From CAZQAA01 sp964591255 (GTDB lineage: Bacteria > Desulfobacterota > DSM-4660 > Desulfatiglandales > Desulfatiglandaceae), in NCBI GenBank assembly GCA_964591255.1, contig CAZQAA010000074.1:1-25647 (forward strand): DNA of 25,647 nucleotides, written 5' to 3'. Shown piece after piece: positions 14,920 through 22,304 of this stretch (positions are counted from its first letter, which is position 1; the number at the start of each line of letters is the position of its first letter). The notes beneath the pieces are model-generated. The model saw only the letters and a list, made by a program, of their open reading frames with translations. It was not told the DNA's origin and did not search any database. A program made the translations under genes and the position numbers.

Positions 14920-15696
14920 ATGGATAATGTATCATTGGAAAAAGAAGGGACTATCGGAATAGTGCGTATTACCAGGGAACATACCATGAATTCACTGGAT
15001 ATGGATACTTTTGAAGATTTGGGAAAGGTCGTTGGAGAGGTGGCCAGAGACAAGTCAATACGGGTTGTAATAATAACCGGTGTTGGAAAGGCTTTTAGCA
15101 GTGGCCTTGATTTGTCGGTTATGGATGCCATTCACAAGATGGATGATGAGGATTTTCAACTATGGTTAAGACATACACAGGAAAAAATTTACAATCTTTT
15201 GGAAGACATGGAAAAACCTACAATAGCCGCTATAAATGGGGCTGCCATAGGCGGAGGCTTTGAATTAGCACTGGCGTGTGATATCCGTATTGCTGTGCCA
15301 GGGATAAAGCTTGGATTGCCGGAGGTCAACTTTGGACTGGTTCCTGATCTTGGTGGGGCACAGCGCCTTACCCGATTGACCAATTCAGGTATGGCAAAAG
15401 AACTGATTTTTACTGGGCGATTAATTGACTCGGAAGAGGCCTTTGCTTTGCGGATAATAAACAGGATAGTTAGTGAAGACAGGTTAATGGAAGAGGCCAA
15501 AAATTTTATTGGCAACAAGGCACCTATATCTATGAGCCTTTCAAAGGTAATGGTCAACAAATCTATAGACAGCGATAACCGTACCGGAATGGTTTACGCT
15601 GTACAGGCCCAGAACATCTGCATCAAGTCAAAAGACCATCAGGAGGCGGTAAAGGCCTTCAAAGAAAAGAGAGGGCCTAAATTTGAAGGGAAATAG
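14920..15696 (+). CDS. Enoyl-CoA hydratase/isomerase (crotonase) family protein
   Basis: A 258-residue crotonase. Oxyanion-hole motifs are AFSSGLDL (59-66) and NGAAIGGGFE (106-115). Both glutamates used by hydratases are present (E115 and E135, the latter in LPEVNFGL), and D143 in VPDLGG sits where dienoyl-CoA and PaaG-type isomerases carry their extra acidic residue. The reaction could be hydration of trans-2-enoyl-CoA or a double-bond shift. I choose ATG 14920, with GAGGAGG at 14901-14907 (12 nt); a TTG at 14899 would contain the ribosome site and is unlikely. The MEMO gene ends 21 nt upstream, so the two may be co-transcribed. The gene ends 13 nt from the convergent nuclease gene. Confidence 0.88.
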   Translation: MDNVSLEKEGTIGIVRITREHTMNSLDMDTFEDLGKVVGEVARDKSIRVVIITGVGKAFSSGLDLSVMDAIHKMDDEDFQLWLRHTQEKIYNLLEDMEKPTIAAINGAAIGGGFELALACDIRIAVPGIKLGLPEVNFGLVPDLGGAQRLTRLTNSGMAKELIFTGRLIDSEEAFALRIINRIVSEDRLMEEAKNFIGNKAPISMSLSKVMVNKSIDSDNRTGMVYAVQAQNICIKSKDHQEAVKAFKEKRGPKFEGK

Positions 15697-15709
15697 AGCA
15701 AGATGCAGC

Positions 15710-16363
15710 TTACCTTTGCGCAGGACAGCACCGTTTGCAAGGGCTATAACCTGCCCAGAAGGCATCATAGCATGTATTGAATCTGATAATATTTTTTCTG
15801 GATATTTTTTTGGCAAAGGGACAGCTTGGCCTATGGAAACGAAAAGAGTTTTGATTACCTAAATATAAATTTTCGTCTTTTTTGAAGGGTCTGCTCCAGA
15901 TCCCAAGCTTTTCTTTCATTGCCTTCTGCTGGCATTCCATGAAAAGCTCTTTATATTTGACGTTGGGTCTTTTGAGCATAATATATGCCAAGCCTTTTCT
16001 TGCCATAATTGCATTGACCATGTCTCCATTTTTAAGGAACACATAGGCCAGCAGTCGGCCATATGAATCCCTTTTTTCTGGGCCATATTCCAATATTATT
16101 TGAACGCCGTGTACCAATCTGGAATTGAGGTCCTTTGCGGCATGGGCCATGAACTCACTTTTTCTGCCTTTATGGCCTATTTCGGGAGAATTAATTCCGA
16201 TGTATCTTACTTTTTCGTTATTATCAATCAGGATGGTATCGCCGTCGTAAACGAATTTTACTCTGAAAAGTCTCTCTTTCCCCTCAACAGACTTTTGACC
16301 AGCAATGGTTAAAGTAAAAAGAGCGGTTGCAATTAAGCAGAGCAGTATAATTTTTTTAGGCAT
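15710..16363 (-). CDS. Exported SNase-like (thermonuclease) nuclease with C-terminal cysteine motif
   Basis: A 217-residue protein. Residues 1-22 are a signal peptide (MPKKIILLCLIATALFTL). The staphylococcal-nuclease fold spans about 30-157 with VYDGDT (38-43), the catalytic trio R53 (VRYIGINSPE), E61 and R103 (YGRLLAYVF). A C-terminal module (166-215: YLGNQNSFRFHRPSCPF, ending SPCKRCCP) has C181, C209 and C212 in the pattern of Ada-like zinc-binding modules found on similar nucleases. I infer a periplasmic or secreted nuclease using calcium. The start is ATG 16363, with GGAGGGAG just upstream; an in-frame ATG at 16378 lies before that site and is rejected. It converges on the crotonase gene. 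Confidence 0.88.
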   Translation of the reverse strand: MPKKIILLCLIATALFTLTIAGQKSVEGKERLFRVKFVYDGDTILIDNNEKVRYIGINSPEIGHKGRKSEFMAHAAKDLNSRLVHGVQIILEYGPEKRDSYGRLLAYVFLKNGDMVNAIMARKGLAYIMLKRPNVKYKELFMECQQKAMKEKLGIWSRPFKKDENLYLGNQNSFRFHRPSCPFAKKISRKNIIRFNTCYDAFWAGYSPCKRCCPAQR

Positions 16364-16471
16364 AATGACTCCCTCCATTCATGATTTTTACAGAATCGAG
16401 ATTGTAAAAATGCAATACGGATTAAATTGGAAAGATTAAAAAATATTTATATGTTATTTGCAAGTTCTATA

Positions 16472-16500
16472 TTGACTCTGAAATATTTTTGTGTTAAAAT
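16472..16500 (+). promoter_or_regulatory. Strong sigma-70-type promoter for the small HTH gene
   Basis: TTGACT (16472-16477) and TAAAAT (16495-16500), each one base from consensus, with a 17-nt spacer. The predicted start near 16507 leaves a leader of about 88 nt. The -10 box and start region are covered by two tandem 15-bp repeats. Confidence 0.65.
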
Positions 16501-16517
16501 TATTTGTGTAAAAAATA
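16488..16517 (+). repeat. Tandem 15-bp direct repeat over a promoter
   Basis: TTTGTGTTAAAATTA (16488-16502) and TTTGTGTAAAAAATA (16503-16517) agree at 13 of 15 positions and abut exactly. They span the -10 box and predicted RNA start of the HTH gene, a place where a DNA-binding protein would control initiation. AT-richness makes some similarity expected by chance, but the shared TTTGTGT heptamer in register is notable. Confidence 0.45.
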
Positions 16518-16594
16518 GTTTGCACAGTAATACAAGATACAGGTTGTTTATTAAAATTTACTAAATCTATCTAAATATAATAGAGGTGTATATA

Positions 16595-16771
16595 ATGCCG
16601 CAAATTATGACTACCAAGGAATTAGCAAAATATCTAAAGTTGCACGAGATTACCATCTGCAAATATGCTGCGGAAGGAAGAATCCCTGCCATCCGAATCG
16701 GCCGGGTATGGCGTTTTGACAAAGAAGCAATAGACAAATGGATCTCGGAGGGGAACAAAAAGCAAGAATAG
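16595..16771 (+). CDS. Small excisionase-family helix-turn-helix DNA-binding protein
   Basis: A 58-residue single-domain protein with the MerR/excisionase winged-helix pattern: MTTKELAKYLKLHEITICKYA (helix-turn-helix, 5-25), then the wing GRIPAIRIGRVWRFDKEAIDKWI (28-50). ATG 16595 has AGAGG 8 nt upstream; an earlier in-frame GTG at 16586 overlaps that ribosome site. No integrase, transposase or restriction gene is near, so it is either a free-standing regulator or a leftover of an element. It has its own strong promoter with tandem repeats, which suggests autoregulation (inference). Target unknown. Confidence 0.8.
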   Translation: MPQIMTTKELAKYLKLHEITICKYAAEGRIPAIRIGRVWRFDKEAIDKWISEGNKKQE

Positions 16772-16791
16772 CTGTTCTCTTTTCACTCCCC

Positions 16792-17970
16792 TTATGCATC
16801 ATATATATGATAGGCCTGTTTCCAAAGGGCAAACGAGGTGAGGTCTTCTGCCCATTTTTCTCTGATGTGCTTAACAGGCATACCGGACTCTAAATCTTTT
16901 CGAAGGGACAAATTTCCACTTATTAGGTCAATAGGCATCCTCTTATAGTCATATTCATAAGGTGGGTTTTTCCACTTGAAATCTTCACTGTGGATCTCCA
17001 GAACGGCCTTTAATAAAGATATAGAGGTGAAATATGGATGATAGACGTGGGGATCCACTATGTGAATCATGAATCCATGGCAAATTTCTCCCGCCCACTT
17101 TTGGAATGTGGGCCGAAAAGAGTAGTCCTGCAGATGGCATCCCCGTCTGGCTTCCGGTTCAAGGACCTGTTTTATTGCCCTTGTGTCCAGATAGGGCGCA
17201 CCGAAAATTTCGAATGGGCGACAGGTGCCTCTTCCTTCAGAGACATTGGTTCCCTCCCACAATACTTGGCCGGGATATACAAAAGCCGTTTCAGGTAAGG
17301 GCATATTGGGAGAGGGCATAATCCACCTTAAGCCTGTCTCATGCCACAACATATCTCTATGCCATCCAATCATCGGAATAATTTCAAGGTCACAGCCAAG
17401 GGCAAAAACATCATTGAATATGAGTGCCATTTCTCCCATAGTCAAGCCATGGCGTATAGGAAGGCTGTAAGGACCAACAAATGAATAGAGTTTTGGACTT
17501 AGAAGGTTCCCCTCCACTGCAATTCCGCCTAAAGGGTTTGGTCTGTCCAAGATAAATACCTTCTTGCCTTCAGCCGCAGCTATCTTTAGGCAGTTGATCA
17601 TGGTGGAAGCAAACGTATAAACCCTTGTGCCGACATCTGCAAGGTCTATAATAAGCACATCAATCAAATCAAGCATTTCAGGAGTGGGGATCCTTGTATG
17701 GCTGTAAAGACTGAAGACGGGGATTCCCAGTCTGTCATCATAGGAGTGATTGGTCTCCACCATATTGTCCTGATTTTCTCCGCCAAATCCATGTTGGGGA
17801 CCGAAAAGTGCCTTAAGTTGTCCTGGCAGCACTCTGGAAATAACTTCCTTTGCCGGGGTCAATCCTTTATCGACAGAGGCTTGGTTTGCAACAAGGCCCA
17901 GCCTGTATCCTGTCAATTTCTTCCATTTTTCTTCCCGGAGATGGTCAAGACCTGTAGCGATGATATCCAT
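16792..17970 (-). CDS. DUF1343 / NamZ-like (GH171) protein
   Basis: A 392-residue DUF1343 protein; characterised members are exo-beta-N-acetylmuramidases (NamZ) that release MurNAc from peptidoglycan fragments. Family motifs seen: GLVANQAS (25-32), LFGPQHGFGG (55-64), IIDLADVGTRVYTF (107-120), LDRPNPLGG (141-149) and MPSPNMP. Two oddities: there is no signal peptide (starts MDIIATGLDHL), so it would be cytoplasmic and act on recycled or imported fragments; and the motif usually written PEHG is PQHG here (Gln59). The ATG at 17970 has no clear ribosome site, and a perfect palindrome sits 15-26 nt upstream. It is flanked by unrelated genes. Confidence 0.87.
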   Translation of the reverse strand: MDIIATGLDHLREEKWKKLTGYRLGLVANQASVDKGLTPAKEVISRVLPGQLKALFGPQHGFGGENQDNMVETNHSYDDRLGIPVFSLYSHTRIPTPEMLDLIDVLIIDLADVGTRVYTFASTMINCLKIAAAEGKKVFILDRPNPLGGIAVEGNLLSPKLYSFVGPYSLPIRHGLTMGEMALIFNDVFALGCDLEIIPMIGWHRDMLWHETGLRWIMPSPNMPLPETAFVYPGQVLWEGTNVSEGRGTCRPFEIFGAPYLDTRAIKQVLEPEARRGCHLQDYSFRPTFQKWAGEICHGFMIHIVDPHVYHPYFTSISLLKAVLEIHSEDFKWKNPPYEYDYKRMPIDLISGNLSLRKDLESGMPVKHIREKWAEDLTSFALWKQAYHIYDA

Positions 17971-17984
17971 TTTTTACGGTGGTT

Positions 17985-17996
17985 ATGTCATGACAT
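17985..17996. promoter_or_regulatory. Perfect 12-bp palindrome upstream of the NamZ-like gene
   Basis: ATGTCATGACAT is its own reverse complement and lies 15-26 nt before the start codon at 17970, in the leader or promoter of that gene. It is a plausible operator half-turn for a dimeric regulator; no regulator can be named. The rest of the 17971-18151 gap is AT-rich with no gene. Confidence 0.4.
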
Positions 17997-18151
17997 TGGC
18001 AAAATTTCAATCCAACCTTTTAGCATAAGCATCTACTCTTTGCCAAAGAATTCCCCAAACTTTTTTTTACTGGTTTATTATAACATAATTTAAAAATAGC
18101 ATATTTTTAATTGCTGATGCAGTATACCTGTCGATGTAGGAGAAATATGTA

Positions 18152-18757
18152 ATGACGAATGCACCAATATTTAAAAAGACTTATAGTGATTATTTGGAAC
18201 TATTATCAAAACTTGACCTTCAGGTTGTTGCTAAATATATAGGATGTGAATGGACGGGAGACGATATTATGGTTCCACTTTTTGGGATTTATTACCGGAT
18301 ATCTCAAAGTGGTATATTCGATGAATATGGTAAGGAACCGGGTCACCATGTAAAGGTGGTGTTGTGTCAATATGTTCTTCGGCATCCGAGATGTTTTCCG
18401 AGTGATAACACCTGGGTTTCCTATAAGGATTTCAGAGATGCCGCCCCATTTGTGTATGCGTTCCACAACAACGTCGAACAAAAGATTGCGGGGCACTTTA
18501 TCGGGAAAACAGATCTCCTCAGAAATGTCTGTCTTAGGGCAGGGGGATGCATATTAAACTGTGAATGGGACTATCACCTATGTATGAAATTCAATGCCCT
18601 GCCCATGATACCGATACTTTTACTTTTTAATGATGCGGAGGAGTTGTTCCCTGCGCAATGTATTCTTTTATTTGAACGGAAGGCAGAAAAATATCTTGAT
18701 ATGGAATCCTTAGCTATTCTTGGTGGCCTTTTGGTTGACCAACTGGTTTTGACATAG
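18152..18757 (+). CDS. DUF3786 domain protein
   Basis: A 201-residue cytoplasmic protein that I recognise as DUF3786, a family largely confined to anaerobes. The C-terminal half carries the typical pattern: ALPMIPILLLFNDAEELFPAQ, LLFERKAEKYLDMES, then LAILGGLLVDQLV. Residues 60-100 include YEYGKEPGHH-like and LCQYVLRHP segments. Function unknown; no catalytic motif is evident. The start is ATG 18152 with TAGGAGA 9 nt upstream. It stands alone between the minus-strand NamZ-like gene and the AMIN/STN gene; the 149 nt after it hold no recognised feature. Confidence 0.78.
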   Translation: MTNAPIFKKTYSDYLELLSKLDLQVVAKYIGCEWTGDDIMVPLFGIYYRISQSGIFDEYGKEPGHHVKVVLCQYVLRHPRCFPSDNTWVSYKDFRDAAPFVYAFHNNVEQKIAGHFIGKTDLLRNVCLRAGGCILNCEWDYHLCMKFNALPMIPILLLFNDAEELFPAQCILLFERKAEKYLDMESLAILGGLLVDQLVLT

Positions 18758-18906
18758 AAATAACAAACCATGTAGGTGGTTGCATCATGACAAAGGCTCA
18801 GAGAGAAAATTTCCGTCAGGGCTCAGCTGATACTTGGTCTATTTTCATGATAGATCTTTTTGTGTTAGGATGCTGATCATGTTTGTTTTATTTAGAGAAG
18901 AAGGGC

Positions 18907-19719
18907 CTATAGAGATTCTGAATACGATACGTAAAGAGAATTTCCCTTTTCTTCGATTTTTAACCTGTAGAGATCTGCCACAGCTTTTACTGCCTTATCC
19001 CAAGGGATGTCTTTAAGCTTCAAAGTGATTTTTTCATGAATTTCAGGTGAAAGCTGGATGCTAATGCCGCTTACACGTGATACCAACATAAAGAATTCCC
19101 TTATGTCTGCTTTCACAAGATCGATAGAGATTTTTCTTTTTATACTATCATGTTTTTGTGATTTAAAATCTGTGTCGATCTTTGATATCCGGACCGCAGG
19201 GCGATTTCCCATTACAGGTGGGGATGATACGATCTGTTTTTTCTTCCTCTTTTGGATAGATACTTCAAGGCCGAGTATCTTATTTTTTACCCGGCATTCT
19301 ACCTCACCCTCTTCTGTTAAGTCAAAGACTATGCGTACCTTATTCTTGTCTTCGCGTTGTACAATCCTGATGCGAATCAACTCAGGCCGATTTACTGTTA
19401 TCCGTTCATATCTTTTTGGGGCCTTTATCTTGGGAATATCCAAAACAAAACGGGGAGGAGAATCCAGATAAAACGATGTGTAATCCTTCAAATCCCTATC
19501 TGCCTGTATAAGAAAATCACTTTGGTTATCTCTGGACAACAGCTTATAATCAACTATTGATCCAGGAATCGATTTGCCATTGGTTTCATTTATAGGTGGC
19601 GCTTGAAGTGATGGAGAGCACGTTCCTTGTTGGGAAAAGGGATAAAGGCATAAGCATAATGCGAGCCCTATAATCTTGGGAAAAATTTTTTCTTTTGTTT
19701 TTTGACTACAATGTTTCAT
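18907..19719 (-). CDS. Exported AMIN + STN domain protein, PilQ-like N-terminal region without secretin
   Basis: A 270-residue protein. Residues 1-34 look like a signal peptide (IIGLALCLCLYPFSQQGTCS). An AMIN domain spans about 56-155 (SFYLDSPPRFVLDIPKIKAP, then IRIRIVQREDKNKVRIVFDL), normally a peptidoglycan-binding module. After a basic linker, an STN domain spans about 196-266 (ISIDLVKADIREFFMLVSRVSGISI through VADLYRLKIEEKG). This order matches the periplasmic part of type IV pilus secretin PilQ, but the protein ends where the secretin pore would begin, with a normal stop and no secretin sequence downstream. It is a stand-alone accessory protein or a shortened PilQ. The start has no strong ribosome site. 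Confidence 0.75.
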   Translation of the reverse strand: MKHCSQKTKEKIFPKIIGLALCLCLYPFSQQGTCSPSLQAPPINETNGKSIPGSIVDYKLLSRDNQSDFLIQADRDLKDYTSFYLDSPPRFVLDIPKIKAPKRYERITVNRPELIRIRIVQREDKNKVRIVFDLTEEGEVECRVKNKILGLEVSIQKRKKKQIVSSPPVMGNRPAVRISKIDTDFKSQKHDSIKRKISIDLVKADIREFFMLVSRVSGISIQLSPEIHEKITLKLKDIPWDKAVKAVADLYRLKIEEKGNSLYVSYSESL

Positions 19720-19844
19720 CTTGTTAATGATACAGTAAGGTTTGCTATCTCTTTGATTTCCCTATGCATAGATAATCTCACAAGTCTAAATATTCCTTTT
19801 TTGTTTTATTGATCTATTGCATATAGAATAGAAATTATACATGA

Positions 19845-20570
19845 TCAAGTGAGATATGATTCCCATTGTTTTGCAGTTTCACGGATATAATCTGGTGGGA
19901 GGTCTGTTACAATGCGGTTATGTCCGGGCAAAAGTATGTTTACTTTTAGATCAGCGAGTGTAAAAAGAGAATTTTTTAGCTGAGAGCCGTTTGCACCATA
20001 AAGATCGAAGCGTCCTATGGCATAGTCGGCATATACTACATCACCAGGAATTAGGGCCTTTTCCATAGGGTTGTAAAGGGCTATACTTCCGAGTGAGTGG
20101 CCTGGAATATGGATTATTTTCCATATCATAGAGCCTATTTCGAGAGTTTCGCCTCCCTTGAGTTTGCGATCTGCTTTAAATGTGAATGCCCCTGGTTTGA
20201 TGCCAAATTGTGTCTGACACATGTTTTTGAACATATCCATTCCATAGACGGTTTGTTCATCGCCTTGTTCTAAGAGATCGGCCTCATCCGTATGTATCCA
20301 TAGTTCAGCATGCGGAATTTTATTCAATATATCCTTTAGGCATCCTATATGGTCCAAATGGGTATGGGTCATAATTATTCTTTTAATATCTGCAAGTTGA
20401 ATGCCCGATTTTTGTATTGACTCGATTTTGTGTTGCCATTTGCCAATCAGACCAGCATCTATAAGTGTTAGATCTCCTGAGGATGGTTTGCCAACTATAT
20501 ATACATGGGAGTCTGGGATAAATTCATCTTGTCCTGGGATGAAATAAATGCCTTCTATAATCTGTTCCAT
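19845..20570 (-). CDS. MBL-fold (metallo-beta-lactamase superfamily) hydrolase
   Basis: A 241-residue cytoplasmic hydrolase. The two-metal site is complete: H69-x-H71-x-D73-H74 (THTHLDH), H158 (PGHSLGS), D177 (PGDVVYAD) and H217 (LPGHNRIV). This is the glyoxalase II-like pattern; the substrate cannot be told from sequence, and thioester, lactone or quorum-signal hydrolases all share it. ATG 20570 has AAGGAG about 7 nt upstream. It lies 125 nt upstream of the AMIN/STN gene on the same strand, too far to call an operon confidently, and is divergent from ctpA across a 328-nt gap. Confidence 0.87.
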   Translation of the reverse strand: MEQIIEGIYFIPGQDEFIPDSHVYIVGKPSSGDLTLIDAGLIGKWQHKIESIQKSGIQLADIKRIIMTHTHLDHIGCLKDILNKIPHAELWIHTDEADLLEQGDEQTVYGMDMFKNMCQTQFGIKPGAFTFKADRKLKGGETLEIGSMIWKIIHIPGHSLGSIALYNPMEKALIPGDVVYADYAIGRFDLYGANGSQLKNSLFTLADLKVNILLPGHNRIVTDLPPDYIRETAKQWESYLT

Positions 20571-20898
20571 TGTCTGCTCCTTTTAACAAAATATATTTAA
20601 ATTTAAAACGATCAAATCGTATTATCTAAAAAAATCCCCCTTTTTATCAAGCTGTAATAGGTATTATTATCTATTATGTGTCACGATACATGACTTAGAT
20701 GACATATTCAAGGTTCAGCTTGGTATATCCATCTAGATGCCACAAAATGGATTGCCGACTATGCAAGGGAAATACAAGATGGTATTTTAATTTTTTAGTT
20801 GTTATTAAAAGTATAATGAATTACAAACCAGTATGTTAAGGCTTGTAGGACATGCTATTCGGCCTTGGAACGCCATAGGATTTTTAGGAGTAACAGAT
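20571..20898. other. Intergenic region between divergent MBL-fold and ctpA genes
   Basis: No gene is supported in these 328 nt. An in-frame extension of ctpA to an ATG at 20833 exists, but the ribosome site and signal-anchor favour 20899. The only structured element is an imperfect 16-bp inverted repeat ATGTGTCACGATACAT (20676-20691, two mismatched pairs), a possible operator for either gene. I see no convincing -35/-10 pair. Confidence 0.4.
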
Positions 20899-22242
20899 AT
20901 GGAGGCTATCAAAAGAAGATTTGTCAATATTATTGTTATAGCCCTTTTTGCCAGCAGTGCTCTTTTTTTGCTGGGCGGAGATAAAAGGGAGGTCAGGGCA
21001 GGCACGAAGGATGTCTATAAAAACATCGAGATATTTACAGAAGTGCTGACGCAAATAGAAAAAAATTATGTTGAACCTGAGGATTCCCAAAAGCTGATTT
21101 ACGGAGCTATAAAAGGTATGGTCCACTGCCTTGATCCTCACTCTTCTTTTATGACAAAAGAGGAGTATCAAGAGTTAATGATGGAGACAAGCGGCAGTTT
21201 TACAGGAATTGGTATTGAAATAACTATTAGAGACAATGTGTTGACAGTTGTTTCTCCAATTGAGGATACTCCGGCATATAAGGCGGGGCTTAAGGCTGGA
21301 GACAGAATAATCAAGGTGGAAGGTAAATCTACAAAAGACATGGGATTGATGGATGCCGTTAAACATATTAGAGGGGCGAAAGGTACTGAAGTTAGACTGA
21401 CGGTCGTGAGAGAGGGTGAAGACAAACCCTTGGAATTTTCTATTATGCGTGATGTAATACCCTTGATAAGTGTTAGGTGGTATTTTTTAAGTCCTGACAT
21501 AGGTTACATACGGATTTCCAATTTTCAGAACAAAACAGCGAATGAATTGTCTTCTGCTTTAGATGAGTTGGAAAGGGGCCATAATTTAAAAGGGCTGATA
21601 TTGGATTTGAGAAACAATCCTGGGGGGCTTTTAACCCAAGCTGTTAAGGTGTCGGATTTTTTCCTTGATTCAGGATTGATTGTAAGTACAAAGGGAAGAA
21701 ATGACTCAGAGAACAGTGAAATGATGGCCCATAGGAACAAGAAGAAGCGTAATTATCCCATTATTGTTTTGGTTAATGGCGGAAGTGCCAGTGCTGCCGA
21801 GATAGTGGCTGGTGCATTGCAGGATAATAAAAGGGCCCTTATCTTGGGGACAAGGACGTTTGGGAAGGGATCTGTCCAAATAGTTTTGCCTCTCTCTGAT
21901 GGCTCTGCATTGCGTTTGACCACGGCAAGATATTATACACCAAGCGGCAGATCGATTCAACTAAGCGGTATAAAACCTGATATTGAATTGGAATATATAC
22001 CACCTAAAGATAAAGATGCTAATGATAGAAAGATGAGTCATTTTTTGAGGGAAGAGGACTTAGAGGGCCACATGCCAGGAGAAGGGGTTGAAGACAGTCA
22101 CATCGAAAAAGAAAATTCTGATACGAAAAATAATGAGCGCGCTAAGATGTTGCTGAAAAGTGATAATCAGGTGCGACATGCCATGCAGTTGCTCCAAACA
22201 TGGAATATTTTTTCTCAGATTACAGGTGATTCAGTAAAATGA
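20899..22242 (+). CDS. C-terminal processing peptidase (CtpA/Prc type, S41 family)
   Basis: A 447-residue S41 protease. An N-terminal signal-anchor (about 8-26) is followed by a PDZ domain (about 98-172: GSFTGIGIEI, AGLKAGDRIIKVEG). The tail-specific protease domain has catalytic S296 (NGGSASAAEIVAGA), K323 (TFGKGSVQ) and Q327, with DLRNNPGG at 236-243 upstream. The last 75 residues are charged and variable. It cleaves C-terminal tails of periplasmic proteins and in other bacteria controls peptidoglycan enzymes. The start is ATG 20899 with AGGAG 8-9 nt upstream. A divergent polysaccharide deacetylase follows after 62 nt, a pairing familiar in deltaproteobacteria, where EnvC-type activators are often adjacent (from memory; not here). 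Confidence 0.93.
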   Translation: MEAIKRRFVNIIVIALFASSALFLLGGDKREVRAGTKDVYKNIEIFTEVLTQIEKNYVEPEDSQKLIYGAIKGMVHCLDPHSSFMTKEEYQELMMETSGSFTGIGIEITIRDNVLTVVSPIEDTPAYKAGLKAGDRIIKVEGKSTKDMGLMDAVKHIRGAKGTEVRLTVVREGEDKPLEFSIMRDVIPLISVRWYFLSPDIGYIRISNFQNKTANELSSALDELERGHNLKGLILDLRNNPGGLLTQAVKVSDFFLDSGLIVSTKGRNDSENSEMMAHRNKKKRNYPIIVLVNGGSASAAEIVAGALQDNKRALILGTRTFGKGSVQIVLPLSDGSALRLTTARYYTPSGRSIQLSGIKPDIELEYIPPKDKDANDRKMSHFLREEDLEGHMPGEGVEDSHIEKENSDTKNNERAKMLLKSDNQVRHAMQLLQTWNIFSQITGDSVK

Positions 22243-22304
22243 AGTGTTGATTTGTGAAAGTTATCCATCTCTATGATCGTTGTCATACAAAATTTGGATT
22301 GTAA

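Noticed and set aside
18000..18016. Sigma-54-like GGATTGAAATTTTGC upstream of the NamZ-like gene
   Set aside because: The GG-GC spacing is 11 nt and the -24 box is poor.
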